Counted from the stretch's first letter, positions 1 to 7,812 are shown. The stretch is 10,075 nucleotides of DNA from Spirochaetaceae bacterium (GCA_031284295.1 JAITAE010000200.1:1-10075), one strand, 5' to 3'. The notes: a model not told the origin generated them from the letters alone. Translations and numbers: made by a program.

Positions 1-29
1 GCGCAAAGCGCAACAAACTGCTAGTTGCG
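1..29 (-). terminator. Inverted repeats at the 3' end of the seven-gene operon (possible terminator)
   Basis: Bases 9-14 (CGCAAC) and 24-29 (GTTGCG) form a perfect 6-bp inverted repeat that spans the stop codon of the UPF0210 gene (21-23). A second short one, GCGC-AAA-GCGC, follows at 1-11. On the minus strand these lie exactly at the end of the operon, where a transcription terminator would be expected. No T-run is visible before the window ends, so intrinsic termination is not established. The stems are short and could be chance. Confidence 0.25.
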
Positions 30-1382
30 AAAGCTGTGTATGGGCGCGGGAATGCGTCCGCCACGGGCGATAAAGGCCGCGCAGCCCGACGGGTTGAGCG
101 GCATCACCGGTGCGCCGCCCATAAGGCCGCCGAATTCGACCCAGTCGCCTGCCTTCTTGCCGGGAACCGGGATAAGCCGGACGGCGGTAGTTTTGTTGTT
201 CATCATGCCTATTGCCATCTCGTCCGCTATGATTGCCGAAATCGTATCCGTGTCCGTATCGCCGGGCACAACCACCATGTCTATGCCGACGGAACAGACC
301 GAAGTCATAGCCTCCAGCTTGTCTATGTTGATGCTGCCGGCATTGACGGCCGCGATCATCCCCTCATCTTCTGAGATGGGAATAAAAGCGCCGGAAAAGC
401 CTCCTACGTGCGTGGAAGCCATCACTCCGCCTTTTTTTACCATATCGGTAAGCATAGCCAGGGCCGCCGTCGAACCGTGCGCTCCCGCGTGGGACAGGCC
501 CATCTCTTCTAGGATGCGGGCGACGGAGTCCCCGACGGCCGGCGTCGGGGCAAGCGAAAGGTCCAGGATGCCGAAGGGTATACCCAGCCGTTTTGCCGCC
601 TCTCGCCCGACAAGCTGCCCCATCCGCGTAATTTTGAACGATGTTTTTTTTATCACGTCGGCAAGCTCGTCGAAACTCATGGATCGGCAGTCTTCTATCA
701 CGGACTTAATCACGCCGGGCCCGGAAACGCCGACATTCAGGCAGCTTTCGGCCTCGCCCGGCCCGTGAAAAGCGCCAGCCATGAACGGGTTGTCTTCCGG
801 CGCGTTGCAGAAAACGACGAGTTTGGTGCAGCCAAGCGCGTTTTGCGGAGCGGTATTTTCCGCCGTCTGTTTTATGATCTTTCCCATCAGCGCAACCGCG
901 TCCATGTTGATGCCCGACTTGGAACTCGCCGCGTTCACGGATGAGCAGACCCGCACGGTACATGAAAGCGCTTCCGGTATCGAGCTGATAAGACGCCTGT
1001 CGCCCGTCGTAAAACCCTTTTGTACCAGCGCCGAAAAACCTCCGATAAAATCGATGCCCAGTATATCCGCGCATTCGTCCAGGGTCCGCGCGTAGGGTGT
1101 GTAATCCGTGTCTTCTGATGAGGCGGCTACAAGGGCTATCGGCGTTACGGCGATACGCTTGTTTATGATGGGGATGCCGAATTCATTTTCAATATCGCGT
1201 CCTGTCCGCGAAAGTTTGTCTGCGGTACGCAGAATTTTTTCTTTTATGCGCGCTCTGGTTGCCCCGCCACTTCCCGCGATACAGTCCAAAAGAGATATGC
1301 CAAGCGTAATGCAGCGTATATCAAGATTATGCCGTATAAACATATCCAAAGTTTCTGTAATTTCTTTCGTAGTGAATAACAT
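21..1382 (-). CDS. UPF0210 / DUF711 (PFL) family protein
   Basis: The 453-residue product has the usual length and gene context of the UPF0210 (DUF711, 'PFL') family. Recognisable features are the long glycine- and alanine-rich core, the stretch [16 protein letters not shown] near residues 110-125, a GPGV segment near 222 and a C-terminal part with [11 protein letters not shown] near residue 420. There is no signal peptide or obvious membrane helix, so it should be cytosolic. The biochemical function of the family is not established; the name refers to resemblance to pyruvate formate-lyase-like folds. The ATG at 1382 follows an AGGAAA ribosome binding site that overlaps the TAG stop of the ACT-domain gene 9 bases upstream, which implies translational coupling. 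ACT-DUF711 pairs are a widely conserved two-gene module, so the two products probably act together, the ACT protein perhaps as a ligand-sensing partner. The family call is secure and the function unknown. Confidence 0.9.
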   Translation of the reverse strand: MLFTTKEITETLDMFIRHNLDIRCITLGISLLDCIAGSGGATRARIKEKILRTADKLSRTGRDIENEFGIPIINKRIAVTPIALVAASSEDTDYTPYARTLDECADILGIDFIGGFSALVQKGFTTGDRRLISSIPEALSCTVRVCSSVNAASSKSGINMDAVALMGKIIKQTAENTAPQNALGCTKLVVFCNAPEDNPFMAGAFHGPGEAESCLNVGVSGPGVIKSVIEDCRSMSFDELADVIKKTSFKITRMGQLVGREAAKRLGIPFGILDLSLAPTPAVGDSVARILEEMGLSHAGAHGSTAALAMLTDMVKKGGVMASTHVGGFSGAFIPISEDEGMIAAVNAGSINIDKLEAMTSVCSVGIDMVVVPGDTDTDTISAIIADEMAIGMMNNKTTAVRLIPVPGKKAGDWVEFGGLMGGAPVMPLNPSGCAAFIARGGRIPAPIHSFRN

Positions 1383-1391
1383 GCCGGTTTC

Positions 1392-1688
1392 CTAGATTCT
1401 GTGCATCTCGCTGAAAACTTTCTCGTGCATCATGTTGATTGAAACATTCATCGAATTTCCAACCACGGACAAGTCACGTTTCAGCGCCTCAAGCGTCCCT
1501 GTGTATTTTGAAAAGTCAACCATCATCAGCATGATAAAATTGCCCGACAAAATAGTCTGATTTATGTCTTCAATGTTGATGTTGTGGTCCGCGAGAAATG
1601 AACATACCTTTGCGATAATGCCGACTTGATCCGTACCTGAAACCGTGATGATCGCGTTATTAGAATTCTTTTCCGAAAAATTATGCAT
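1392..1688 (-). CDS. Small ACT-domain protein (UPF0237 type)
   Basis: This 98-residue protein consists almost entirely of one ACT domain. The N-terminal strand ends in the typical turn and helix start SGTDQVGIIAKVCSFLADHNINI (described here as residues 17-39; key elements are the G-x-D-x-x-G-I turn and the following helix), and strands around residues 41-58 complete the fold. ACT domains bind small ligands, often amino acids, at dimer interfaces. Stand-alone forms of this type are usually annotated UPF0237 or GcvR-like and commonly sit next to a UPF0210 gene, as here. The ATG at 1688 has a strong AGGAGA ribosome binding site 7 bases away, and the TAA stop of the upstream AI-2E gene lies inside that site, so translation of the two genes is probably coupled. 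Ligand and target are unknown. A role in amino-acid-dependent regulation is inferred only from the domain. Confidence 0.88.
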   Translation of the reverse strand: MHNFSEKNSNNAIITVSGTDQVGIIAKVCSFLADHNINIEDINQTILSGNFIMLMMVDFSKYTGTLEALKRDLSVVGNSMNVSINMMHEKVFSEMHRI

Positions 1689-1699
1689 AAAGTGTCTCC

Positions 1700-2884
1700 T
1701 TAACCATTGGGTTCATTGTCCGGGACGGCCGGTTTTTCGTCATTCCCCGATCCCGAAGTTCTCCTCGCTATTGGATTCTTGTGTTCAATATGATGTTCCG
1801 TTAAAAACAGGTCAAGTACGGTAAGAAAAAGTATTACCGCCATAGGCCCCAGGATGATTCCGTTAAAGCCGTAGGCGCTTACGCCGCCCATGATCGCAAA
1901 GAAAATAATCAGTGGATGCAATTGTATGCGGTCCTGCAAAAAGAGCGGGCGGAAAATATTATCGAACAACGAAATGAATATTCCGGAAATAATCAGAAAT
2001 AAAATTCCGCGGACGGGTTCGCCCGACAGAATTATCGATGTGCCGATTGGCAGCCAGACAATCGCGCCGCCAAACATGGGAATAAACACACATATAAAAG
2101 TAAGACAGGCAAAAACCATCGCGCCGTGTATGCGGAATATGGCAAATATTATATAGGCAAGCACCGCCTGGACAATGGCAACCATGATGTATCCCAAAAA
2201 TAAATTCTTGATAATATCCATGAATTTTTTTACCAGAGTTGTCACGTATTCTTCCCTTATGGGAAAGTTGTTCAATACAAGTGATGAAAGATACGCGCCG
2301 TCAAGATAAAAGAAAAACAGGCAAAAGACCATGAATACAAGACTCAGCAAAAAGCTGCTTATATTAAGGGCAATGCTTTTTGAAAAATTAAGAATGTTAT
2401 CAATTCCGCTGTTTAGCAGCGAAAGCAGCCGTTGTTGAATCTCGCCGGCGCTTATTTTTACCTGATCCGCCGATATTTCCGAAATAAATTCCGAAAATTT
2501 CTCCAGCATCTGCTGTAGCACACTTGGGTTTTCGTGAAATGTTTTGCGCGCGGTATTCACCAATTCCATAATTTGATGTGTAACCTCCGATAAAACAAAC
2601 AGTATCGGAATCAAAACCAGTATTGCGGTACCAATCGAAAAAATCCCCGCAAAAATATTTTGCAGAAATTTCCCTTTCCTTTTTGAAAAATCAATATTTT
2701 TTGTTATGCGCTTGTGCAGCGGATTTATTATTACAAAAAGAAATATCGACCAGAGCAAAATCGTAAAAAACGGCGCAAACAGCCTGCATACCAAAAGAAA
2801 CAGCGCTACAAGGACCACTCCGAACACAAGGTTTTGTATTGTTTTTGGATTTGGTTTTATTTTTAACGGCAATAATTCATTCAT
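1700..2884 (-). CDS. AI-2E family transporter (PerM/TqsA-like membrane protein)
   Basis: The 394-residue protein has the AI-2E family layout. Two or three hydrophobic segments lie in the first 100 residues. A more polar, helical middle part (about 105-170) follows, then a C-terminal half rich in membrane helices. The most telling stretch is in the last 120 residues: FDNIFRPLF followed by QLHPLIIFFAIMGGVSAYGF and GIILGPMAVI, which matches the family's conserved DN-x-x-x-P and GG-x-x-x-x-G-x-x-G-x-x-x-GP pattern. A charged tail of about 35 residues ends the protein. Members export autoinducer-2 in some bacteria but others are ion antiporters or uncharacterised, so no substrate can be assigned. 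The start codon overlaps the end of the kinase gene by 8 bases (ATGAATGA), with a GGAGG-like site about 12 bases upstream. This coupling suggests co-expression with the sensor kinase, but a functional link is only inferred. Confidence 0.88.
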   Translation of the reverse strand: MNELLPLKIKPNPKTIQNLVFGVVLVALFLLVCRLFAPFFTILLWSIFLFVIINPLHKRITKNIDFSKRKGKFLQNIFAGIFSIGTAILVLIPILFVLSEVTHQIMELVNTARKTFHENPSVLQQMLEKFSEFISEISADQVKISAGEIQQRLLSLLNSGIDNILNFSKSIALNISSFLLSLVFMVFCLFFFYLDGAYLSSLVLNNFPIREEYVTTLVKKFMDIIKNLFLGYIMVAIVQAVLAYIIFAIFRIHGAMVFACLTFICVFIPMFGGAIVWLPIGTSIILSGEPVRGILFLIISGIFISLFDNIFRPLFLQDRIQLHPLIIFFAIMGGVSAYGFNGIILGPMAVILFLTVLDLFLTEHHIEHKNPIARRTSGSGNDEKPAVPDNEPNG

Positions 2885-4880
2885 TGTTCTTTATACCCTC
2901 CTCAATGTTCTGTAGAGGCAGAAAAATATGAAAAATTGAGCCTTTCTCGGCCTCTGTTTGTATCTTTATTGTGCCATTATGTTCTTTTATGCGGGATCGC
3001 ACAAGGTCAAGCCCTACTCCCCGGCCCGCGTGCATACCCTCGCTCTCCGCCGTACTGAAACCAGGCATAAAAATTGCCTGGTAGATACGGCTTTTGTCTT
3101 CTATTTTTTCGTTCTTTTTAATCAGATGCATCTTTTCCGCGCGCGCCCTTATTTTTTCAAAATCAAGACCTTTTCCATCGTCCCACAGCTTTATATGTAC
3201 CCTTTCATCTTTAAACTTTATTGACACACCTATAAGCCCGGCCTCTTTTTTCCCCTTTTTCAGACGCTCTTCCGGGCTTTCAATGCCGTGAAACACGGCA
3301 TTGCGCACGAGCTGCATCAACACTTCCTTGACAAGACGCCGCGGCGCTTTTTCAAGCGCTGCGGCGTCTATATCGCCGGTGTCCATGCTTACTTTTTTCC
3401 CGACACCGCAAGCCGTCCGTTCCGCCGCGCGATTCAGACTTTCGATTAAAATATCGGCGGGACTTTTCTTTATTCCGTCTATGCTGAAAGATTTTATTTT
3501 TTCCGCACTTTTCTTGAAACTGTCTTTGTCCTCCATTACGCTTTCAATGCGGACCGTAAGGCTGAGCATATCGTCAAAACTGACAGCGGCTTTTTCCTGT
3601 ATGTCTTTTACGTATGATTCAATGTCGTGAAGTTTTTGGCTGTAATTATTCAGGCCCAAGATTATTGCGTTTGCCTTTATCGCGTGAATCGATTGAAAAA
3701 TGGTTGCAAGCGTATCTTTTGATGATATTCGCAGATTCTTTAGGATATCGTTGATTATTTCAAATTCATACTCTGTATCCTCAATAAAATCGTTAAAGAC
3801 GCCCGGATCTATCTGTAGCACCTCAAACAGGGTGTTTATCTCTTCGTGATGCTTTTCTTCTTCAAGTTTGAGCTGTTTTTGAAACCTGACTTTGGCTGTA
3901 ATATCTTCAATATTGCACATGATTACGGTTTCACCTGAAGGCCGGTCTATCGGGGTAAACATACAGTGCAGTATTTTTTCAGATCTGTTTTCATTGCATA
4001 TATATTTTAATTCCTGAAGCGGATTTATATCGTCCAGCATATCCGCGTCAAAACGGCGCTCGCGGACCATGTCAAAAAAATCGTTTATGGTCGAAATCTC
4101 CGCGCTTGTAAGCGATGATGTCAACAAGTCCGTAAATTTTCTTCCGCTTAAATTTTCTGTGCCAAGTGTATTCTCCAGCAGGCGGGAATAGTGTTCCTGA
4201 ATTATTAAATCCTTATCCATCAGAAACAGGCTCGTTTTAAGGCTGTTCCTCATGATCGCAAATTCATCCCGTTCCGCTTTAAGCAGACTGTTTAGTTTTT
4301 GAAGTTTTTTTTCTTTTGAAACACGGACAACCTCGTAAATATGGGTCATAATAAACAGTAAAATATAAACAGCTACAATACGGTGAACTTTTTTTATCGA
4401 GTATTGATAAACAGAAAAGTACGGAAAAATCATAAAAAACAGGCTTGACACAAACACGGAAAGCGAAAAAATAAATCCGAATTTCTTGCCGGTGGTAAAG
4501 TATGTCAATGGCAGAATTATAAATATCCAAAGGCTCGAAAAACCATCGTCAAAACCCTGCCGCAAAAATATAATACTGTTCAGCGCAAACAAAGTTATCG
4601 GAATAAGCACGGGCGCAAAAAACGGCAGGTAGTTTCTAAGAAACGCGATTCCCGTTATGAACACGACAGACAGCGATGTAAACAACATTTGTATCGTGGA
4701 AGTTTTTTCTGTCTGAATTCTGAGGTAAAATGTGAGCAGCAAATAAACCAGCATCAGGGATGACGCGGTTATTAACGCAATGTTAATTGTTCCGTAGCGT
4801 TTCTGCGAATCTTCAATCGGAAATGCCGGCTCGCTGTATTCCAAAAACAGCGTGTCAAACAGATGCTTAAAGTCAGGCAT
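2877..4880 (-). CDS. Membrane-bound CheA-like hybrid: 6 TM, PAS-like region, HPt and CheA-type ATPase domain
   Basis: The 667-residue protein starts with about six hydrophobic helices (roughly 32-52, 65-82, 88-106, 115-129, 134-153, 167-184). A short coiled linker and a PAS-like sensory region (about 215-335) follow. An HPt-like helical bundle (about 365-450) contains the candidate phosphorylated histidine, H399, in HAIKAN. The C-terminal ATPase domain is of CheA type: N box with LVRNAVFHG (N527), DDGKG (567-571), MPGFSTA (605-611) and GRGVG (619-623). It ends soon afterwards, so there is no CheW-like P5 domain, and no CheY-binding P2 is evident. CheA is normally soluble and held to receptors through CheW; here the kinase seems to carry its own membrane sensor. 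It overlaps cheX by 8 bases and is two genes from a CheY-like regulator, its likely phosphate acceptor. There is no strong ribosome binding site, which fits coupled translation. The stimulus is unknown. Confidence 0.85.
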   Translation of the reverse strand: MPDFKHLFDTLFLEYSEPAFPIEDSQKRYGTINIALITASSLMLVYLLLTFYLRIQTEKTSTIQMLFTSLSVVFITGIAFLRNYLPFFAPVLIPITLFALNSIIFLRQGFDDGFSSLWIFIILPLTYFTTGKKFGFIFSLSVFVSSLFFMIFPYFSVYQYSIKKVHRIVAVYILLFIMTHIYEVVRVSKEKKLQKLNSLLKAERDEFAIMRNSLKTSLFLMDKDLIIQEHYSRLLENTLGTENLSGRKFTDLLTSSLTSAEISTINDFFDMVRERRFDADMLDDINPLQELKYICNENRSEKILHCMFTPIDRPSGETVIMCNIEDITAKVRFQKQLKLEEEKHHEEINTLFEVLQIDPGVFNDFIEDTEYEFEIINDILKNLRISSKDTLATIFQSIHAIKANAIILGLNNYSQKLHDIESYVKDIQEKAAVSFDDMLSLTVRIESVMEDKDSFKKSAEKIKSFSIDGIKKSPADILIESLNRAAERTACGVGKKVSMDTGDIDAAALEKAPRRLVKEVLMQLVRNAVFHGIESPEERLKKGKKEAGLIGVSIKFKDERVHIKLWDDGKGLDFEKIRARAEKMHLIKKNEKIEDKSRIYQAIFMPGFSTAESEGMHAGRGVGLDLVRSRIKEHNGTIKIQTEAEKGSIFHIFLPLQNIEEGIKNNE

Positions 4881-5358
4881 CTATGCTGCTGTCCGCCGAC
4901 TCAATTGCTACCGCAAGAAAAAAAACTTCTCCGTTAAATATCTTAAAAGGTATGCAGATGATGCGGGCATTGGAGTGCGGCCACTGTATCGTGTGACCGT
5001 TTCCGCAGATAACGGTAGGCAGCGAAATAACAAGCCGGAATTCCTGTTCAAAATCAAGTTTCAGGTTTCCGGCTATAATGTTTATTATCTCGCCGATGCT
5101 GTCCACCACTTCGTCGTCCAGGCATTCGCGTTTTCTGCTTGTCAAAATTTCGGTCAGTTTCAGCGCAAGCCTTTTTTTCAGGGAAATCACAACGGCGCCG
5201 CAGACATCGCCCATGATTCCGATTACGCCTGAAATATCCCAGTTTGGATAAGAAGTCTGATTGGAAAAATACGGTCTGCCCGCTTCAATTTCGGCGTTTA
5301 GAAGTTCTTTGAATACATTTTTGCAGACATCAATGAACGACCTGATATACTTTTCCAT
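4873..5358 (-). CDS. cheX: CheX-like phosphatase of a CheY-type response regulator
   Basis: The 161-residue protein belongs to the CheC/CheX/FliY group. The signature helix is seen at residues 87-98, SIGEIINIIAGN, which contains the E-x-x-N motif (E90, N93) that dephosphorylates CheY-P in characterised members. A preceding segment, GVIGIMGDVCGAVVISL (44-60), is the typical strand pair of the fold, and the single motif and length match CheX rather than the two-motif CheC. It should be cytosolic and act as a dimer. The ATG at 5358 has a GGGGAA ribosome binding site. The gene lies 25 bases after the cheY-like gene and overlaps the CheA-like kinase, so phosphatase, kinase and substrate are made together. 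Because no chemotaxis gene is present, it may serve this local pathway rather than flagellar control; that is inference. Confidence 0.87.
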   Translation of the reverse strand: MEKYIRSFIDVCKNVFKELLNAEIEAGRPYFSNQTSYPNWDISGVIGIMGDVCGAVVISLKKRLALKLTEILTSRKRECLDDEVVDSIGEIINIIAGNLKLDFEQEFRLVISLPTVICGNGHTIQWPHSNARIICIPFKIFNGEVFFLAVAIESADSSIDA

Positions 5359-5383
5359 AACATTCCCCTATTTCACACGGTTT

Positions 5384-5770
5384 TCATTTAGGTTTTCCGA
5401 TTTTTGAAAAATCAATTTTTGAAATTTTATCCTTAAAATTTTTCGCGCTTATCGGCTTGATAATGTAATCCGTCGCGCCGCATTTAAGCGCTTCCACAAC
5501 ATTGTAGCGCGCCGACTCACTTGTTACCATAACTATCGGCAGCGTCTCATACTGCGGTATGGCGCGGACCTTCTTTAAAAAGTCTATGCCTGAAAGCTGC
5601 GGCATATTCCAGTCAAGCATCACTAGATGAATAGAATTCGAGCCTAAAAGCTGCAAAGCCGTCATCCCGTTATCCGCTTCCAGAAAATCGCATTTAAGGC
5701 CAAATTCGTCAAAATGATTTTTTACTATATTGCGCATGATTTTTGAATCATCGACAACAAGAACCGTCAT
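5384..5770 (-). CDS. cheY: Single-domain CheY-like response regulator
   Basis: The 128-residue protein is a stand-alone receiver domain with no output domain. The acidic pocket (D7, D8), the phosphoacceptor D53 in MLDWNMP, the switch T83 in MVTSE and K105 in IIKP are all present, so it should be active. Residues after 115 form a short basic tail. The gene starts 18 bases after the lysS stop, with a GGGGA ribosome binding site about 11 bases from the ATG, and is followed by cheX and the CheA-like kinase gene. It is therefore the probable target of that kinase and phosphatase. Single-domain regulators act by protein contact; the partner could be the flagellar switch or an unknown protein, and the sequence does not decide between them. 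Calling it cheY reflects the domain, not proven chemotaxis. Confidence 0.88.
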   Translation of the reverse strand: MTVLVVDDSKIMRNIVKNHFDEFGLKCDFLEADNGMTALQLLGSNSIHLVMLDWNMPQLSGIDFLKKVRAIPQYETLPIVMVTSESARYNVVEALKCGATDYIIKPISAKNFKDKISKIDFSKIGKPK

Positions 5771-5788
5771 ATAAGTATATTCCCCTTG

Positions 5789-7378
5789 CTAATATGATGA
5801 AAGTATGGCGAGCAGGCGGTTTTTTTCTATGTTACGCAAAAAAGACGCAAGACGCGGCCCCTGCTCCTTGCCGATAAGCGCCTCGTATGCCGCACGGAAA
5901 AGCGTCTTGCCATCCATGCCCAGCCGGGCAGCCGCGTCATAAATGGCCTGGGCGCAGGCCTTGTCGTTGTCAAAGCTTTCTAGCCGGACTACCACCCCGT
6001 CCCGCAGCTCGCGCACGGCAGCCCTGGCGGTATCGCTTAACGCCGCCATATCGCCCGGTTCGCGCAGCTTAAAACGGAACTCTTCCGGCGCGTACTCATT
6101 TATCCAGTTTAAGGCGCAGGCGCAACGCGACCGCAGACCCGCCTCCTGCTCCGGTTTAACATCGCCCAGCCCGGCAAGCACGGCGTCAACGTCACCCTCG
6201 GCAATCTGCAATAAGTTGCACAGATGGCGAAACGGCGCCTGGTACGGCATCACCCCGGGAACATCCCCAACCTGCGAAAGTTCGTATATACGCCGCTCCT
6301 TCAGGTAGCTTTCCTCGTTCTTTGCCGGTTCCGCCTTCCACGCGATTCGCTCAGTCCGGTCATAATCCTCGTATATTTTTATCACGTCAAGGTCAAACGA
6401 GATGGTAAATTCCGTGTTCGGCCTTGTCCCGGCAAACATAAAGCGGACCAATTCCGGCGTATAGACGCGCAGCAGGGTAGGCAGGTCAACAACCTTGCCC
6501 ATTGAACTGGACATCTTGCCGGCGTCCCCCTTGATTCCTATAAAATCGTAGCGGAAGGTCACCGGCGCATCGAAGCCGTACACTTCTTTGCAGACGAGCC
6601 TGCTTGTGTCAAATGACCCGCCTTGGCTGTGGTGATCCTTGCCCGCAGGCTCAAAATCGACTTTTTCATGGGCCCAGCGCATGGGCCAATCGACCCGCCA
6701 ACCAAGTTTTACGCCCTTTGCCGTCCGCAAATCGGTTTTTTCCATGTGTCCGCATAGATTGCAGTGGTATTCCAACTGCCATTCCCCGTCCCAGCCGTCA
6801 ATATCCGTGTCATCGCGGTTACACTTATCGCAAAACACGCTTACGGGCCACCATTCTCCCTGAATTTTATGATTGTCATCACGAAATTTGTCCAGAATCT
6901 CTTTGAGTTCGGCCTTTTTCCCCAGCGCGACCCGAATTCCCCCGGCATAAAGCGACGCGCGGTACCGTTCGGTCTGGTACAGGTACTCAGGAGCTATGCC
7001 GACCGCAGGCAACGCGCTTTCCACATCCACCTCGTGGTGGCGGGCGTAGCTCGCGTCACGCTCCCACGGGTCGGGGACCATCGTTATCGGGAAGCGCAGG
7101 AATTTTTCAAGCTCGTCACGTTTGGGCATATTGAGCGGCACCTTGCGGAATACATCGTAATCGTCCCACGAATAGATGAAGCGCACCTGTTTTCCAAGCG
7201 AGCGCAACGCCCGCGCTACAAGGTCAACGGAAATTATCTCACGGAAGTTGCCGATATGCACCGTTCCCGACGGTGTAATGCCGGAAGCACAGGTATAAAG
7301 CGCCTTTTCACCCTTCTCCCATACTATTTTTTGCGCGGTTTCGTCTGCCCAATGAAAAGCCTTGCCGACCATCCCCAT
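5789..7378 (-). CDS. lysS: Class I lysyl-tRNA synthetase
   Basis: The product charges tRNA-Lys with lysine, using the class I (archaeal-type) fold found in spirochaetes instead of the usual bacterial class II enzyme. Counting from a possible GTG at 7399, the HIGH-type motif is HIGN (48-51, after ITPSGTV), the KMSKS loop is KMSSS (295-299), and two Cys pairs (190/193 and 213/216) look like a zinc site. The segments WPMRWAHEKVDFEPAGKDHH and FDLDVIKIYEDYD are also typical. The ATG at 7378 is preferred to the GTG because homologues begin only a few residues before the AFHWAD segment and because the GTG abuts the repeat array; an ATG at 7372 is also possible. It is the first gene of the operon and ends 18 bases before the response regulator gene. 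It looks GC-rich compared with the genes after it. Confidence 0.95.
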   Translation of the reverse strand: MGMVGKAFHWADETAQKIVWEKGEKALYTCASGITPSGTVHIGNFREIISVDLVARALRSLGKQVRFIYSWDDYDVFRKVPLNMPKRDELEKFLRFPITMVPDPWERDASYARHHEVDVESALPAVGIAPEYLYQTERYRASLYAGGIRVALGKKAELKEILDKFRDDNHKIQGEWWPVSVFCDKCNRDDTDIDGWDGEWQLEYHCNLCGHMEKTDLRTAKGVKLGWRVDWPMRWAHEKVDFEPAGKDHHSQGGSFDTSRLVCKEVYGFDAPVTFRYDFIGIKGDAGKMSSSMGKVVDLPTLLRVYTPELVRFMFAGTRPNTEFTISFDLDVIKIYEDYDRTERIAWKAEPAKNEESYLKERRIYELSQVGDVPGVMPYQAPFRHLCNLLQIAEGDVDAVLAGLGDVKPEQEAGLRSRCACALNWINEYAPEEFRFKLREPGDMAALSDTARAAVRELRDGVVVRLESFDNDKACAQAIYDAAARLGMDGKTLFRAAYEALIGKEQGPRLASFLRNIEKNRLLAILSSY

Positions 7379-7409
7379 ATTATACAGTCTCTTCCCCACA
7401 CCCAGTCAA
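7379..7409 (-). promoter_or_regulatory. Candidate promoter of the lysS operon
   Basis: On the minus strand TTGACT (7409-7404) is followed after 19 bases by a perfect TATAAT (7384-7379). The spacing is longer than the usual 17. The -10 box directly touches the ATG at 7378, so a transcript from it would begin near the ATG at 7372 and be almost leaderless. The alternative is that TATAAT is incidental and the real promoter lies beyond the repeat array. Confidence 0.35.
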
Positions 7410-7483
7410 GCGGCCCCCGCCAGCCCACCTGCGGCCCACCAGCGGCCCACCAGCGGCCCCCGCCAGCCCGCCAGCGGCCCACC
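7409..7483. repeat. GC-rich minisatellite of 11-bp and 21-bp units
   Basis: The plus strand reads as units of 21, 11, 11, 21 and 11 bases with no gaps. The 11-base unit is AGCGGCCCACC: exact at 7441-7451 and 7473-7483, with one change at 7430-7440. The two 21-base units (7409-7429 and 7452-7472) differ at one position and look like an 11-base unit extended by a related 10-base one. The minus strand carries many runs of three to five G with spacers of about 5 to 8 bases. The array sits immediately upstream of lysS, next to its candidate promoter. Such arrays vary in copy number by slippage. Confidence 0.8.
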
Positions 7484-7566
7484 AGTGGGTTTAAACACGC
7501 AGGTATGTCAGTTATTGTCCTGGGGCAACGCTGATTAAATCGGGAAGAAGTAGTAGGATAGGAAGT

Positions 7567-7812
7567 ATAAAAACACAACAAACATTTACCGGCATAGAAT
7601 ATGGGAGGCTTGCGGACGAGGCGTTAGAGGAACACATATACGATAGTTACGCGATGAGGAAGTTCATGGGACTGGATTTCAGCGAGGAGGGAGTGCCCGA
7701 TGCGACAACACTGCTTAACTTCCGGCATCTGCTTGCGGAGAAGGGATTACAGAAAAAGATATTTGAAGTAGTGAATGAACTGCTGGAAGAAAACGGGATA
7801 TACCGAATTTGA
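7567..7812 (+). pseudogene. IS5-family transposase remnant (internally deleted, 3' truncated)
   Basis: The open frame translates to IKTQQTFTGIEYG, then DEALEEHIYDSYAMRKFMG and VPDATTLLNFRHLL, ending after ELLEENG with a short unrelated tail and a TGA at 7810-7812. The second part is the conserved N-terminal (DUF772-like) region of IS5-group transposases, and the first part resembles the extreme N-terminus of the same proteins. In intact transposases these parts are separated by some tens of residues, so an internal deletion near 7605-7612 is likely. The whole DDE catalytic part is missing. The codon at the expected start is ATA (7567), after a GGAAG site, which suggests decay of an ATG. No terminal inverted repeats were found. 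The reading frame has stayed open, so the event may be fairly recent. It cannot be an active transposase. Confidence 0.75.

Noticed and set aside
25..768. 247-residue open frame on the plus strand opposite the UPF0210 gene
   Set aside because: The minus-strand protein in the same place is a full-length member of a conserved family; the opposite frame is a low-complexity shadow.
7409..7483. CRISPR array
   Set aside because: The units are only 11 or 21 bases, contiguous and without unique spacers, so this is a minisatellite.
7324..7581. 85-residue open frame reading through the minisatellite on the minus strand
   Set aside because: It is Gly/Trp/Arg-rich only because it translates the repeat, overlaps the start of lysS in another frame and has no ribosome binding site.
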